Assembly (NCBI RefSeq): GCF_012273655.1
Contig: NZ_JAAWWP010000007.1
Coordinates: forward strand, 248,001 to 312,000
Source of the DNA: Streptomyces physcomitrii
Lineage (GTDB): Bacteria; Actinomycetota; Actinomycetes; Streptomycetales; Streptomycetaceae
Reading direction: 5' to 3'
Length of the DNA: 64,000 nt
In this document: in pieces, positions 17,230 through 26,346 of the stretch
How positions within the stretch are numbered: position 1 is the stretch's first letter
Layout: each line of letters begins with the position of its first letter
The notes under the pieces: generated by a model
What the model saw: only the letters and a program-made list of their open reading frames with translations
What the model was told of the DNA's origin: nothing
Database searches by the model: none
Translations under genes and position numbers: made by a program

Positions 17230-17787
17230 CTACTGCCCCACCCGCCCGTCCACGCACTCGCGCAGCAGGTCGGCGTGGCCGCAGTGGCGGGCGTACTCCT
17301 CGATGCGGTGCACCTGGAGTTCGCGTACCGAGGTGCCGTCCTTGCCGAGGCGTTCGCCGAGGTCCGGGTGGGCGGCCAGGGCGGCGTCGGTCGCCTCCTG
17401 CTCGCGGGCCAGGTCGGCATAGGCGGCCTCGACCACGGACTGCTCGCCGAGGGCCTCGTCGAAGTCCGCGTCCCGCGCGCCGTACAGCTTCGGCAGCGGC
17501 TCGCCCTCGGTGATCCAGTTGCGCCAGTCCCGCTCCGCCTCGGCGAGGTGCCGGAGCAGGCCGAGCAGCGACATGGTCGACGGCGGGACCGACCGGCGGG
17601 CCAGCTGCTCGGGGCTCAGCCCCTCGCACTTCATCCGCAGGGTCATCCGGTAGCCGCTCAGGAAGTCGAGGAGGGTGGCCAGTTCACCGTCCGGACTGGC
17701 CTCGTTGTTGCGCGGATCGTCGTCCGGGTCCGCCCACATATCGGGGTATACGGTCGCCTGGCTCCATCGTGCGGGGAGGTCACTCAT
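17230..17787 (-). CDS. DinB-like/DUF664 protein
   Basis: The 185-residue protein has a four-helix DinB/DUF664 pattern. It opens with LATLLDFLSGYRMTLRMKCEGLSPEQLARR, carries LLGLLRHLAEAERDW with the conserved His of the metal triad, and ends HRIEEYARHCGHADLLRE with two further histidines. Family members are metal-dependent thiol S-transferases or damage-induced proteins; in actinobacteria many are presumed mycothiol-linked. I use ATG 17787 (MSDLPARW); an in-frame GTG-type start 33 bases upstream would add 11 residues. Confidence 0.8.
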   Translation of the reverse strand: MSDLPARWSQATVYPDMWADPDDDPRNNEASPDGELATLLDFLSGYRMTLRMKCEGLSPEQLARRSVPPSTMSLLGLLRHLAEAERDWRNWITEGEPLPKLYGARDADFDEALGEQSVVEAAYADLAREQEATDAALAAHPDLGERLGKDGTSVRELQVHRIEEYARHCGHADLLRECVDGRVGQ

Positions 17788-18124
17788 GCGGTCCCTGTCC
17801 GTCCGTGCGGGCCCGGACACACTGCTGCCCGGGAGTGCGGTGAGGTGGGCCTCGCGCCCGGCGAGCGGAAGGGCGGGCGCGGCCGGGGACCCCGTCGGTA
17901 CGGGATCCGGTCCGGCAGTCTAGGACGGGACGAACGGGTGCGCGCGGGATTATTTCGCGCCCTGGGGCGGTCGGCGGGACGGCGGCAGCCGGAGGGCCGG
18001 TGACGGGGGTTGCCCGTCACCGGCCCGGTGCGTGAACGTGCCGAGGTGTCCGGCGAGGTCCGGTCCTCCTCGTCTCCTCGTCCTCCTCCTCGTCCTGCTT
18101 GTCGTCTTCTCGTCCGCCTCGTCG
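17788..18124. other. Intergenic region between two minus-strand genes
   Basis: The 337-bp spacer holds the promoter of the DinB-like gene (upstream of 17787) and the terminator of the aminopeptidase at 17994-18026. Between that hairpin and 18124 is a CTCCTCGTC-rich low-complexity stretch. No gene seen. Confidence 0.45.
17994..18026. terminator. Perfect 14-bp hairpin terminator
   Basis: Arms GGGCCGGTGACGGG (17994-18007) and CCCGTCACCGGCCC (18013-18026) enclose a five-base loop (GGTTG). It is about 100 bases after the stop of the minus-strand M28 peptidase gene. Confidence 0.75.
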
Positions 18125-19576
18125 TCAGCTGGTCCGCAGGGTGACGTCGTCCAGGACGAAGCTGGTCTGGAGGCTGGCGTCCTCGGTCGCGCTGAAGGTG
18201 AGGGTGAGCTGCTGGCCCGCGTAGCCGCTCAGGTCGAGGGTGCGTTCGGTGTAGCCGCTCGCGGCGTCGGTGTTGGACCAGGTGGCCAGCGTCGAACTCC
18301 CCGCCCTCACGGTCAACTTGTCGTACACCCGGCGCTCCGTCTCGGCGGTGTCGATGTGCAGCCAGTACGACAGGGTGGCCTTGGTGCAGCCCGCCGGGAC
18401 GGTGACCTGCTGGGTGAGGGTGTCGGTGGCGCCGCGGCCGTGGCCGCCCAGCCAGGCGCTGCGGCTGCCGCCGTGCGCGGGCTGACCGCTGTGCGCGCCG
18501 ATGGTGCCGGTCGAGCCGGTCCAGGGTGAAGTCCCGCTCTCGAAACCGCTGTTGCCGAGGAGCTGAGCGGCCTGGCAGGTGGTCGGGGCGCCGCCGGAGA
18601 CGGCGACCTTCCACAGGGTGTGGGCGATGCCGTCGACGCTGCGGTCCAGGCCGGTGGCGTTGATGTTGCTGGTGGTGTCGCAGGAGGAGTGGTAGCAGCC
18701 GTCGTAGGCCGCGTTGGCGGTGCCGCCCCACTTGGCCTGCTGCGCGGAGGTCTTGCGGGCGCTGGCGCCCATCGCGTAGCCCGAGGTGGGGATGGAGTAC
18801 TGCTCGAAGGAGTAGTCGTCGCTGCGGCCCGCGCCCTCGCGGTTCTCCTCCGGCTGGAGGTTCAGCGAGTCCCAGTACTCCTTCATCGGCGCGGCGGCCG
18901 AGGAGGTGATGTGGTTGATGAAGTAGCCGCCGTTGGTCGAGGCGATCATGTCGAAGTTGTAGTACGCCTTGATCGCCGAGCGCTGCGCCGAGGACAGTGA
19001 ACGGACGTAGAAGTCACTGCCGTTGAGGCCCTGCTCCTCGTCGGTCCACCAGCCGAAGCGGACCTTGTTGGTCATCGTCGGGTTCTGCGCGGCGAGGGTG
19101 AGCGCGGTCTCCAGGAGGGCGGCGCTGCCGGAGCCGTTGTCGTTGATGCCGGGTCCGGCCGAGACGCCGTCCAGGTGGGCGCCGAACATGTAGACGTTGG
19201 AGGCGTTGCCGCCGGGCCACTCGGCAATCAGGTTCGGCCCCGCGCCGCTGGAGCAGCCGGAGGTGCAGGGCTGCTCGGTGACCGTGTAGCCGGCCGCCTG
19301 GAGCTTGCCCTTCACATAGGCGACCGAGTCGCGGTAGCCCTGTCCGGTGGAGCGGCGGTTGCCGCCGTTGTTGGTGGCGATGGTCTGGAACTGGCTGAGG
19401 TGGGCGCGGACCTTGGCCACGTCGATGTCCGGTGCGGCCAGGGCGAGTTGGTCCGCTGCGGAGGCCGAGGGGGCCCGGTCGGCGGGCGCGGCCCCGGCGG
19501 TGGCGGCGGGCAGGGCGGCGAGCCCCAGGGTCACCGCGAGCGAGAGTCCGGCGAGGCCCAGTCTTCGTAGCACCAT
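18125..19576 (-). CDS. Secreted M28 zinc aminopeptidase with C-terminal beta domain
   Basis: The catalytic part (residues ~45-330) closely follows the Streptomyces griseus aminopeptidase pattern. Zinc ligands appear as AHLDGVS (His), INDNGSG (bridging Asp), TDEEQGL (catalytic Glu and ligand Glu), NFDMIAS (Asp) and CYHSSCD (His). An Ala/Leu signal peptide precedes it. After the catalytic domain there is a ~140-residue beta-sandwich ([14 protein letters not shown]... [11 protein letters not shown]) like carbohydrate- or substrate-binding modules. The enzyme removes hydrophobic N-terminal residues outside the cell. The start is uncertain: ATG 19576 has AAGGAG very close, and ATG 19627 would add 17 residues. 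Confidence 0.88.
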   Translation of the reverse strand: MVLRRLGLAGLSLAVTLGLAALPAATAGAAPADRAPSASAADQLALAAPDIDVAKVRAHLSQFQTIATNNGGNRRSTGQGYRDSVAYVKGKLQAAGYTVTEQPCTSGCSSGAGPNLIAEWPGGNASNVYMFGAHLDGVSAGPGINDNGSGSAALLETALTLAAQNPTMTNKVRFGWWTDEEQGLNGSDFYVRSLSSAQRSAIKAYYNFDMIASTNGGYFINHITSSAAAPMKEYWDSLNLQPEENREGAGRSDDYSFEQYSIPTSGYAMGASARKTSAQQAKWGGTANAAYDGCYHSSCDTTSNINATGLDRSVDGIAHTLWKVAVSGGAPTTCQAAQLLGNSGFESGTSPWTGSTGTIGAHSGQPAHGGSRSAWLGGHGRGATDTLTQQVTVPAGCTKATLSYWLHIDTAETERRVYDKLTVRAGSSTLATWSNTDAASGYTERTLDLSGYAGQQLTLTFSATEDASLQTSFVLDDVTLRTS

Positions 19577-19793
19577 GGCTCCTTGGGGGGTGAGTGCGGC
19601 GGGGGTGGTGGCCGGTGGCGATGGCATGTCCCTGCCTGAATGTCGGGACGGTCGCACCGGGCGCGCGGCCCGGTCAACGGAATCGGGCCCCTCCCGCCCA
19701 GCGGTCAAAAAGCGGCAAGTTCCGCCCGGTATCCGGGCAGGGGGCTGGGCGCGACAACTGCGCGGGTACGCACCGAAGCAGTCGGCCGTACCG

Positions 19794-21476
19794 CTACCCG
19801 CGCACCGGAGCCGTCGGCGACTCCTCCGCGCGGAGGCGGTCGCGGAGGTCCCGTACCTCGGGCAGCTGGGGCCAGCGGGAGGCCAACCTGCGGTGCAGGC
19901 CTGTGAGTTCGGCGGTGACCAGGAGGCGGCCGGAGCGGGCGGCGGCGCCGAGGACCGGTGTCAGGGTGGCCAGTGCGCCGTGGGCGTCGCCCGCGCAGGC
20001 CCGGGAGTCGGCGAGGCGCAGGCTGAGCAGCAGGTGCACGGGCTGCGTCCGGTCGGGCGCGAGCCGCAGGGCGTGCTCGGCGGCGCGTACCGCCTGCCGG
20101 GCCGCGGGGCCCCGGCCGCCCGCCGCGGCGAGATCGCGGTGCGCCCCCGCGAAGGCGCTCTGCACGAACAACTCGCCCTGGGAACCACCCAGCCAGGGCA
20201 CCTCGGCGAGATCGTCCGCGTCGAGCCGCGCGAACCAGCGCCGTGCCAGGGCGAGTTGGGCCGCGGTGCCCGAGGCGGCGCCTAGCTGGGCGAGGGCCCG
20301 GGCCTGGTAGAGGTGCGAGAGCAGGATCCGCCAGTGGCGACCGCCATCGGCCAACTGACCTGTCCCGACAAGGGCGTTCAGCGCCTCGGCATGAGCCAGC
20401 GAGGTGGCCGGGTCGCCCTCGAGGCGGCTGAGGGTGCAGACATCGGTGAGCAGCACGGCGTGCGCCGCGGCGTCGCCGCTCGCCTCGGCCCAGCGCAGCC
20501 CGTGCGAGAACCAGAGCATCGCGAGCCCCGTCTGCCCCCGGTGCAGCCGCAGCCGCCCCGCCGTCTGCGCGTAGTGGGTGGCCAGCCGCAACTGCGCGTA
20601 CGGGGTCCGGCCCGCCTCCCCGATGCCCGCGCCCCAGGCCACGAGCGCGCGCAACAGCTGTTCCACGAAGCCGAGTTGAGCGCTCGGCAGGGGAGCGGAG
20701 TCCGCCTTCGCGCAGTGGTTGAGCAGCGCGGTGAGGGCGTGCAGGAGGTCCGGGTCCTCGGGCAGCGGGGGCGTTCGGGCGGCCCGCAGCACGCTGTCCA
20801 CAAGCTGGGGAAGAGCGGCCGCCTCGGGTACCGCGCAGTCGGCGGGTCCGTGCAGCGGGCAGGGGGTCCCGCCCACCGGCAGCCGCGAGGGCCAGTCGTC
20901 CGCGAGCCCGGCCGGCAGCGGCAGGCCCCCGCCGCCACTCCGGCCCCCGCTGCCGCCCCGGCTGCCGGGCCCGCCCGGGAGGGTCCCGCCGAGCAGGGCG
21001 CCGCCGAGGCCCGCCCCGCCGAAGACGCCGGGTGCCGGGAGCGGCCCGGGGGCGGAACGGGCGGCCGGCGGCCCATCCCGGCCCACCCACAACTGGCCTT
21101 CCGCAGAGTCCAGTTGCCCCTCCGCCCGCTGTTGCCCCTCCCCGGCCCGCAGCCCCTCCTCGGGCCCTCGCAGCCGTTCCCCGGCCGTCCGCAGCCGTTC
21201 CTCAGCCGCGCGCAGCCGTTCCTCGGCCGCCCGCAGGGCACCCCCGGCGCCGAGTGCCGCGTCGAGGCGGTCGACCAGGGGCGCGGCCAACTCCCTTTGC
21301 CCCGACTCCCATTTGCTGATCAGACTGTGGTGGTAGCCCACCCGCGCCCCGAGCTGCGACTGGGTGAGCCCGGCCCGGCGCCGGTGGTGCCGCAGCAGCT
21401 CCCCGAACTCGGCCCAGCCCGCCGGTACGGGTCGCCGTCCGGTCGTTCTGCGGGGCGTGGCATCGCTGACGGGCAT
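19794..21476 (-). CDS. XRE-family regulator with TPR-like sensor
   Basis: The 560-residue protein has an HTH near residues 20-75 ([31 protein letters not shown]). A heptad-like stretch of repeated AAEERLR units and a Gly-rich spacer (residues ~85-190) follow, then a long all-helical part with TPR-like pairs. Streptomyces encodes many such HTH-TPR proteins linked to differentiation or secondary metabolism; ligand and targets are unknown here. The ATG at 21476 is preceded by GAGGAG. Both neighbouring spacers are long, so it is probably monocistronic. Confidence 0.82.
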   Translation of the reverse strand: MPVSDATPRRTTGRRPVPAGWAEFGELLRHHRRRAGLTQSQLGARVGYHHSLISKWESGQRELAAPLVDRLDAALGAGGALRAAEERLRAAEERLRTAGERLRGPEEGLRAGEGQQRAEGQLDSAEGQLWVGRDGPPAARSAPGPLPAPGVFGGAGLGGALLGGTLPGGPGSRGGSGGRSGGGGLPLPAGLADDWPSRLPVGGTPCPLHGPADCAVPEAAALPQLVDSVLRAARTPPLPEDPDLLHALTALLNHCAKADSAPLPSAQLGFVEQLLRALVAWGAGIGEAGRTPYAQLRLATHYAQTAGRLRLHRGQTGLAMLWFSHGLRWAEASGDAAAHAVLLTDVCTLSRLEGDPATSLAHAEALNALVGTGQLADGGRHWRILLSHLYQARALAQLGAASGTAAQLALARRWFARLDADDLAEVPWLGGSQGELFVQSAFAGAHRDLAAAGGRGPAARQAVRAAEHALRLAPDRTQPVHLLLSLRLADSRACAGDAHGALATLTPVLGAAARSGRLLVTAELTGLHRRLASRWPQLPEVRDLRDRLRAEESPTAPVRG

Positions 21477-21819
21477 GTCCGCTCCTCGGTCCCGGCGCGC
21501 ACGGCACCGGCGTACTCGCAAGCCACCGGACGGCGCCCGGCGCAGCCGGCCCCAGTCAGCTCGGTTCACAAGGTAGAGGACTCGCCCTCAGTCGTACATA
21601 TGGCGTGGTCTCGGTGAACGGAGGGAGAAAGCGGGGGAGTTCGGGACGGCGCCCGGCTGAGCGGCAGCGGACCCCGCACTGCGGAACCCGCCGCAGGCCT
21701 GGGGCATCCTGGACGAGGCGGTGTTGCACCAGGGGGTCGGCGGCCGGGACGGCATGGGGGATCAGCTCGCGTATCCATGGAGCTTCCGCTCTATGGAGCT
21801 TCCGCGTTCACGGCCGCTG
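21477..21819. other. Intergenic region upstream of the XRE gene
   Basis: The 343-bp spacer contains the promoter of the XRE regulator and the downstream end of the amidotransferase gene. A 13-base direct repeat ATGGAGCTTCCGC occurs at 21777-21789 and 21793-21805, with a spacing of 16 bases. No gene seen. Confidence 0.45.
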
Positions 21820-22572
21820 TCAGGCGCGGGGCCTTCGAGGTGCCGGGGGTTTGATCCCTCTCCGTACCAAGGTCCCGAAGTTCGCCACGAGTTGGCGGGC
21901 CGCGCGGGCGGAGTCGGGTTCCGACTCCTCGGCGTGGGAGCGGAGTCGGGTCAGGTCGAGGCCGTCCGCGCCGAGGGCGGCCTCGGACCAGTGGGCGAGG
22001 CGGTCGGCGCCCACCTCGGGGTGGAACTGCACGCCCCAGGCGCTCTCGCCGAGCCGGAAGGCCTGGACGGGGCAGGGCTCGCTCTGGGCCAAGTGGACTG
22101 CGCCGGGCGGGAGTTCGGTGATCTGGTCGCGGTGGTTCTGGATCGCGGGGAAGACCGGGGGCAGGCCGTTCAGGAGCGGGTCGGCGGCGGCCTCGGGGCG
22201 CAGGGTGATCCGGCAGGAGCCGCGTTCGGGTGTGCCGTGGGCGCCGAGGACGGTGCCGCCGTGGGCCGCGGCGAGGACCTGGGCGCCGAGGCAGATGCCG
22301 AGGAGCGGGACGCCCTGCTCCACCGCGCGCCGGGCGAGGAGCCGCTCGGCGGGCAGCCAGGGGTGGCGGGCGTCGTCGTCGGGGAGGAAGCCGCCGCCGA
22401 GCAGGACGACGGCCGCGTACCCCGCCGGGTCGTCCACCCCCGCGCCGCCCTCGGCCTCGACCGCGGTCAGCCCCTCCTCGCGCAGCCAGGGAAGCAGTCG
22501 GCCGGGTCCGCTGCGGGGGCTGTTGCGGACGACGAGGACACGGGGCGCGGCGGCGGGGTGGTGCGCGGACAT
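21820..22572 (-). CDS. Class I glutamine amidotransferase-like protein
   Basis: This is a 250-residue GATase1-fold enzyme. The nucleophile elbow GICLGAQ (Cys near residue 93) and the His-Glu pair in GVQFHPE (~residue 182) complete the triad, and the oxyanion strand VVLLGGGF is present. Free-standing members resemble GMP-synthase amidotransferase domains or gamma-glutamyl hydrolases acting on glutamylated amines and peptides. No synthase partner lies next to it, so the substrate is open. The 237-bp spacer downstream (22573-22809) holds a C-rich low-complexity run around 22690-22790 and no gene. Confidence 0.82.
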   Translation of the reverse strand: MSAHHPAAAPRVLVVRNSPRSGPGRLLPWLREEGLTAVEAEGGAGVDDPAGYAAVVLLGGGFLPDDDARHPWLPAERLLARRAVEQGVPLLGICLGAQVLAAAHGGTVLGAHGTPERGSCRITLRPEAAADPLLNGLPPVFPAIQNHRDQITELPPGAVHLAQSEPCPVQAFRLGESAWGVQFHPEVGADRLAHWSEAALGADGLDLTRLRSHAEESEPDSARAARQLVANFGTLVRRGIKPPAPRRPRA

Positions 22573-22809
22573 CCGGACACCCTACGGGGCGGGGCGGGGC
22601 AAGGGCACGGGTGGGGAGAGCGAGGGCGACGGGGGTGGAGAGCGAGAACGACGGGGTGGAGCGCGGGGGCGGTGTTGGCGCACCTGCTGCTGCCGTTCCG
22701 CGCCGCCCCCCCCGCCGTTCCGCGCTGCCCCCTCGGCCGTTCCGTGCCGCCCCCGCCGCCCGCCCGCCGCCCCCCCCCGCCCCCGCGCCGCCGGGAATCC
22801 GGTGAGTGG

Positions 22810-24384
22810 CTAGGCCTCCGGCCCGAATCCGTACGCCAGATGCTGCTTGACGCTGCCGCCCGCGGGGTCGCCGAGCAGCGGGCTGCCGACGTACAGCCTG
22901 CCGTGGGTGAAGCGGAGGTCGGCGTACTCGGGGGTCAGGCCGATCGGGCCGTCGGGGGAGGTCAGGAGGGTCTCCTGGGTGCCCTTGCGGGGGTCGACCG
23001 AGACCACGGAGACGTCGGTGCCGCTCTTGTAGGCGAGCAGGCGGGGGCCGTCCATCCGCAGCGGCAGCAGGGTGTTGCCGTCGCCCGCCTCGAAGCGGTC
23101 GCGGGTGGGCTTTCCGTCGGCGAGGGAGAAGGAGACGATCTCGTTCCAGTAGCCCTTGCCGTGGGCGCGGCTCCTGGTGGGGACGTAGAGGCGGTCGTTG
23201 CCGACGGCGAGGGAGCGGCAGCTCTGCGCGATCTCGGCGCCCCGGCAGGAGTGCTGGAACCTGTCGTCCTCGAGCGTGATCCGGTAGCGGAGCCTGCCGC
23301 GCGCGTCCAGGGAGAAGACGTCGTCGATGCCGGTGAGCGAGGTGGTCCCGGTGTCCACCCCGAGGACCACGGGGTCGGTGGAGAGGACCTTGGGCGCGGT
23401 GGCGCCCGCGGGGAGCCGGTACCGCCACGCGTTCCTGCCGGTGTCCGGGTCGATCAGATGCGCCTCGAACTTCCGCTTGCCGAACGGCCCGCAGACCCGT
23501 ACGGCGACCAGTCGCGGCCCGCCGCCGTAGCCGCGGTCGCCGCATTCGCCGGCCTCCGGCTCCCAGCGCAGGCTCCCGTCGGCGAGGTCGAAGCCCGCGC
23601 CGCCGTGGATGCCGCCGGCGGCGACGGTGTCCTTGCTGATGACGACCTGGTCGAAGGGTGTCTTGCGGGACTGGTACTCGGCGGTGAAGGACTTCGACCA
23701 GACCCTCTTGCCGGTGTCCAGGTCGAAGGCGAGGACCTCGGTGCAGGGCGCGGGGTAGCCGCGGTCGTCGAGCGGCTCGTCCTGGACGACCACCGCCGCG
23801 ACACCGCCCTTGCCGACCTGCGGAGAGCCCCCGCAGGAGGCGCCCTTGAGCGGCAGCGACCAGAGCTTCTCGCCGGTGGCCGCCGCGTACCCGGTGATCT
23901 CCCGTACCGAGGTCTTCGCGTAGACCCGCTCGGTCAGCCAGGAGCCCTCGGCCTTCCAGGTCGTCTGCTTCGTCACGCCGCCCGGGATCCTCGGGAACTC
24001 CGGCACCAGGGCGTGCACGAGGGTGGCCGCGGTGGGGTCGGCGGGTGCCTTCTCCTGCGGCTTCTGCTGTGCGGCGCCCGGGAGTTGACCTTCTCCGGAG
24101 GGCTCGGCCCGGGGGCTGTCACCGTCCTGGCCGCGGTCCGCGAGCAGATACCAGGTGCCGCCCGCGATCAGCACGGCCAGCGCGAGTACGGCCGCGAGGA
24201 GGACCGCCGGGCGTCCACCGCGGCGCGGGCCGCCTTCGGCGGGGGCCTGCCCGGGCCGCGGCGGCGGGGTCGGCGGAGTCGCCGGGCTCGGCGGGCCGAA
24301 GTCCTGCGGGGGCGGGCCGAAGGAGCCGCCCGGCGGGGGTCCGGCGGGCGGGGGTGGGACGGGTGCGGAATCGTGCGCGTTCAT
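22810..24384 (-). CDS. Membrane-anchored PQQ-like beta-propeller protein
   Basis: The 524-residue protein has a Pro/Gly-rich cytoplasmic N-terminus (~70 residues) and one transmembrane helix (AVLLAAVLALAVLIAGGTWYLL). The rest is an extracellular WD40-like repeat domain with PQQ-type blades (AATGEKLWSLPL, LDTGKRVWSKSF, PDTGRNAWRYRL, DLADGSLRWEPE). Similar Streptomyces proteins are non-enzymatic surface proteins, some linked to Ser/Thr-kinase-type sensing; function here is unknown. I use ATG 24384. A TTG 60 bases upstream is in frame but would put an AT-rich stretch into the protein. Confidence 0.8.
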   Translation of the reverse strand: MNAHDSAPVPPPPAGPPPGGSFGPPPQDFGPPSPATPPTPPPRPGQAPAEGGPRRGGRPAVLLAAVLALAVLIAGGTWYLLADRGQDGDSPRAEPSGEGQLPGAAQQKPQEKAPADPTAATLVHALVPEFPRIPGGVTKQTTWKAEGSWLTERVYAKTSVREITGYAAATGEKLWSLPLKGASCGGSPQVGKGGVAAVVVQDEPLDDRGYPAPCTEVLAFDLDTGKRVWSKSFTAEYQSRKTPFDQVVISKDTVAAGGIHGGAGFDLADGSLRWEPEAGECGDRGYGGGPRLVAVRVCGPFGKRKFEAHLIDPDTGRNAWRYRLPAGATAPKVLSTDPVVLGVDTGTTSLTGIDDVFSLDARGRLRYRITLEDDRFQHSCRGAEIAQSCRSLAVGNDRLYVPTRSRAHGKGYWNEIVSFSLADGKPTRDRFEAGDGNTLLPLRMDGPRLLAYKSGTDVSVVSVDPRKGTQETLLTSPDGPIGLTPEYADLRFTHGRLYVGSPLLGDPAGGSVKQHLAYGFGPEA

Positions 24385-24568
24385 GGCGGCGAAAATAGGC
24401 CCGTTGACGATTGATCGGAGGCATTTTCTAGAAAAGTTCTCCAAACTGTTTCTGTGTGTTTCTGTTCTAGGCTGTGCGGCATGAGTGAGGAAAGCGGAAC
24501 CCGGAAGTCAGAACAGGGGGCCGCGGCGGCGCGCGGTGGTCCACGGGCGCGGGGGTGGGCGGTAGGCG
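24385..24568. promoter_or_regulatory. AT-rich divergent promoter region
   Basis: This spacer between the beta-propeller gene (-) and the TetR gene (+) contains a stretch (24396-24480) of clearly lower G+C than its surroundings. It has the palindrome TTTCTAGAAA near 24424 and a direct repeat TGTTTCTG/TGTTTCTG near 24449-24464. It is the likely site of both promoters and possibly of TetR binding. Confidence 0.4.
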
Positions 24569-24579
24569 ATGTCGCCTAA
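24481..24579 (+). CDS. Possible 32-residue leader peptide before the TetR gene
   Basis: ATG 24481 opens a frame (MSEESGTRKSEQ...) that ends in TAA at 24577-24579, overlapping the TetR start by 11 bases. No good ribosome site is visible and the peptide is Gly/Ala/Arg-rich. It may be a coupled leader or chance. Confidence 0.25.
   Translation: MSEESGTRKSEQGAAAARGGPRARGWAVGDVA
24563..24578. promoter_or_regulatory. Palindrome centred on the TetR start codon
   Basis: The inverted repeat TAGGCGA-TG-TCGCCTA has the TetR ATG (24569-24571) at its centre. It could be an operator for autoregulation or a hairpin that hides the start. Confidence 0.35.
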
Positions 24580-25165
24580 ACAGCAGCGCGGTGAGGCCAC
24601 CGTCGACCGGATCCTGGACACCGCCCTGCGGGTCTACGCCGAATCGGGCCAGCAGGGCTTCACCGTCAACGCCGTCACCAAGGCGGGCGGCGTCAGCTTC
24701 GGCAGCCTCTACCACCACTTCGGCAGCTTCGACGGCCTCGCGGCGGCCCTCTACACCCGATGTATGGAGGAGCTCTTCGACGCGATGACCGCCGCCGTCC
24801 TCCGCTCCCGCACCGCGCGCACCGGCGTACGGGCCCTGGTCCGGGCCTACTTGGACTTCACCGTCGAGCACCGGGAGGCCGCCCTCTTCCTGCACGCCTC
24901 CTCCTACTCCGGCTACCTCTCCGCCCACGCCCGGCAGATCCGCGAGGCCCGGGACGCCAAACTCGCCCCGATCAGCGCCTGGTTGGAGCCCCGCGTCCGC
25001 CGCGGCGAACTCGCGCCGCTGCCCCCGCAGCTCATCGAGATCATGGTCATGGGCCCCGTCGCCGAGGCCGCCCGCCGCTCCCTGTCCAGCACCTACGACG
25101 TGGACCTGAACCAGGTCGCACGCCTGCTGCCGGATGCGATCTGGCAGTCGTTGCGGCCGGGGTGA
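24569..25165 (+). CDS. TetR-family transcriptional regulator
   Basis: The 198-residue protein starts with a TetR HTH (residues ~10-56: ILDTALRVYAESGQQGFTVNAVTKAGGVSFGSLYHHFGSFDGL). A ligand-binding helical domain follows (VRALVRAYLDFTVEHREAALFLHASS...). It has the family's usual length. It lies divergent to the beta-propeller gene and upstream of an XRE-cupin gene, either of which could be a target. The start codon sits inside a palindrome. Confidence 0.88.
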   Translation: MSPKQQRGEATVDRILDTALRVYAESGQQGFTVNAVTKAGGVSFGSLYHHFGSFDGLAAALYTRCMEELFDAMTAAVLRSRTARTGVRALVRAYLDFTVEHREAALFLHASSYSGYLSAHARQIREARDAKLAPISAWLEPRVRRGELAPLPPQLIEIMVMGPVAEAARRSLSSTYDVDLNQVARLLPDAIWQSLRPG

Positions 25166-25213
25166 GGGAGGACTCCCGTCGGGGGGCGCGTGCTGCCGAT
25201 GCCGCAAAGAGCC

Positions 25214-25228
25214 TTGCCGCTCTGGCAA
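25214..25228. promoter_or_regulatory. TTGCC-N5-GGCAA palindrome before the XRE-cupin gene
   Basis: The inverted repeat lies 10 bases before the start codon at 25238. It is nearly the same as the palindrome at 27974-27989 (CTTGCCG-CT-CGGCAAG), so both may bind the same regulator; the adjacent HTH-cupin protein is a candidate. Confidence 0.4.
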
Positions 25229-25237
25229 ACTTCCGGC

Positions 25238-25861
25238 ATGGCGCCCGACCCGACGGAAGACAGCGATCTCGACCGGACCCTCACCGCGGTCGGCCCCCGG
25301 CTGCGTGCGCTGCGCAGGCAGCGGGAGGTCACGCTGGCCGATCTCTCCCGGAGCACCGGGATCTCGGTGAGCACCCTCTCCCGGCTGGAGTCCGGCGACC
25401 GCCGCCCCAACCTGGAACTCCTGCTGCCGCTCGCCCGCGCCCACGGCGTCACCCTCGACGAACTCGTCGGCGCCCCGCCCACCGGCGACCCGCGCATCCA
25501 TCTGCGCCCGCTGACCCGGCACGGCATGACGATGGTGCCCCTGACCCGCCGGGCCGGCGGCATCCAGGCGTACAAACTGGTGATCCCGGCGGGCAGCAAC
25601 CGCAGGGAGCCCGACCCGAAGACCCACGAGGGCTACGAGTGGCTCTACGTGCTCAACGGCCGCCTCCGAGTCCTCCTGGGCGAACGGGACTTGACGCTCA
25701 CCCCCGGCGAGGCCGCCGAGTTCGACACCCGCGTCCCGCACTGGTTCGGCGGCGCCGATGCCCAACCGGTGGAATTCCTCAGCCTGTTCGGCAGCCAGGG
25801 GGAACGGGCGCATCTGCGGGCGCGGCCCAAGTCAGGTCGGGCGGAGGGGAGTTCAGCCTGA
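25238..25861 (+). CDS. XRE-family regulator with C-terminal cupin
   Basis: The 207-residue protein has an HTH at residues ~15-75 (LRALRRQREVTLADLSRSTGISVSTLSRLESG) and a cupin_2 domain at ~105-190 with the conserved pattern HEGYEWLYVLNGRLRVLLGE and GEAAEFDTRVPHWFG. This architecture senses small ligands through the cupin and often regulates amino-acid or polyamine metabolism. ATG 25238 is preferred; ATG-like and GTG codons upstream (to 25190) would place the palindrome inside the gene. A weak 7-bp GAGGCCC/GGGCCTC hairpin (about 25876-25904) follows. Confidence 0.86.
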   Translation: MAPDPTEDSDLDRTLTAVGPRLRALRRQREVTLADLSRSTGISVSTLSRLESGDRRPNLELLLPLARAHGVTLDELVGAPPTGDPRIHLRPLTRHGMTMVPLTRRAGGIQAYKLVIPAGSNRREPDPKTHEGYEWLYVLNGRLRVLLGERDLTLTPGEAAEFDTRVPHWFGGADAQPVEFLSLFGSQGERAHLRARPKSGRAEGSSA

Positions 25862-25901
25862 GAGCGGGTCGTGCCGAGGCCCGCCGCCCGGACCGGGGGC
25901 C

Positions 25902-26204
25902 TCAGCGGTTGGCCAGCGCCCGTGAGGCCAGCCAGGCCCCGTACGCCGCGAGGCCGAGGGTGCCGAGGCGGCGGGTGCGGGGGCTGGCGAGGGCGAGGCC
26001 CAGGGCGAGTTCGGTGGCGCCGTTGCGGTAGATCCACTGGCGGGTGTCCTCGGGGAACACCTTGGCGGACAGCGGCTCGAAGGCCGCGGGGACGGCGAAG
26101 TGGGCCGCGCCGGTTCCGGCGAGGGCGAGGCCGAGGAGGCGGTTCCTGGAGCCCTTGGAGCCCTTGGAGCCCTTGGTGTTCGGGGAGTTCTCGGAGCCGG
26201 ACAT
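25902..26204 (-). CDS. Small DoxX-like membrane protein
   Basis: The protein has 100 residues. After a KGSKGSKGS linker come hydrophobic segments LLGLALAGTGAAHFAVPAAF, NGATELALGLALA and LGTLGLAAYGAWLASRAL, which is the layout of short DoxX/SURF4-like integral proteins. I use ATG 26204 (MSGSENSPN) with a GGGAAGG ribosome site. Function unknown. The spacer to 26347 holds no gene. Confidence 0.65.
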   Translation of the reverse strand: MSGSENSPNTKGSKGSKGSRNRLLGLALAGTGAAHFAVPAAFEPLSAKVFPEDTRQWIYRNGATELALGLALASPRTRRLGTLGLAAYGAWLASRALANR

Positions 26205-26346
26205 GCGGGGCCTTCCCTGGAGGGGCCGGGGGCGGGGCGGGCGGTCGCGGGACCGCTCGGCTGCGGGGAGTCTATCCAGGTGTGCCAATGGTTGGGAGTG
26301 CGAAGAATCTCACTCCCGGGCCCGCGGTCCGTACGCGCGCCGTGCC

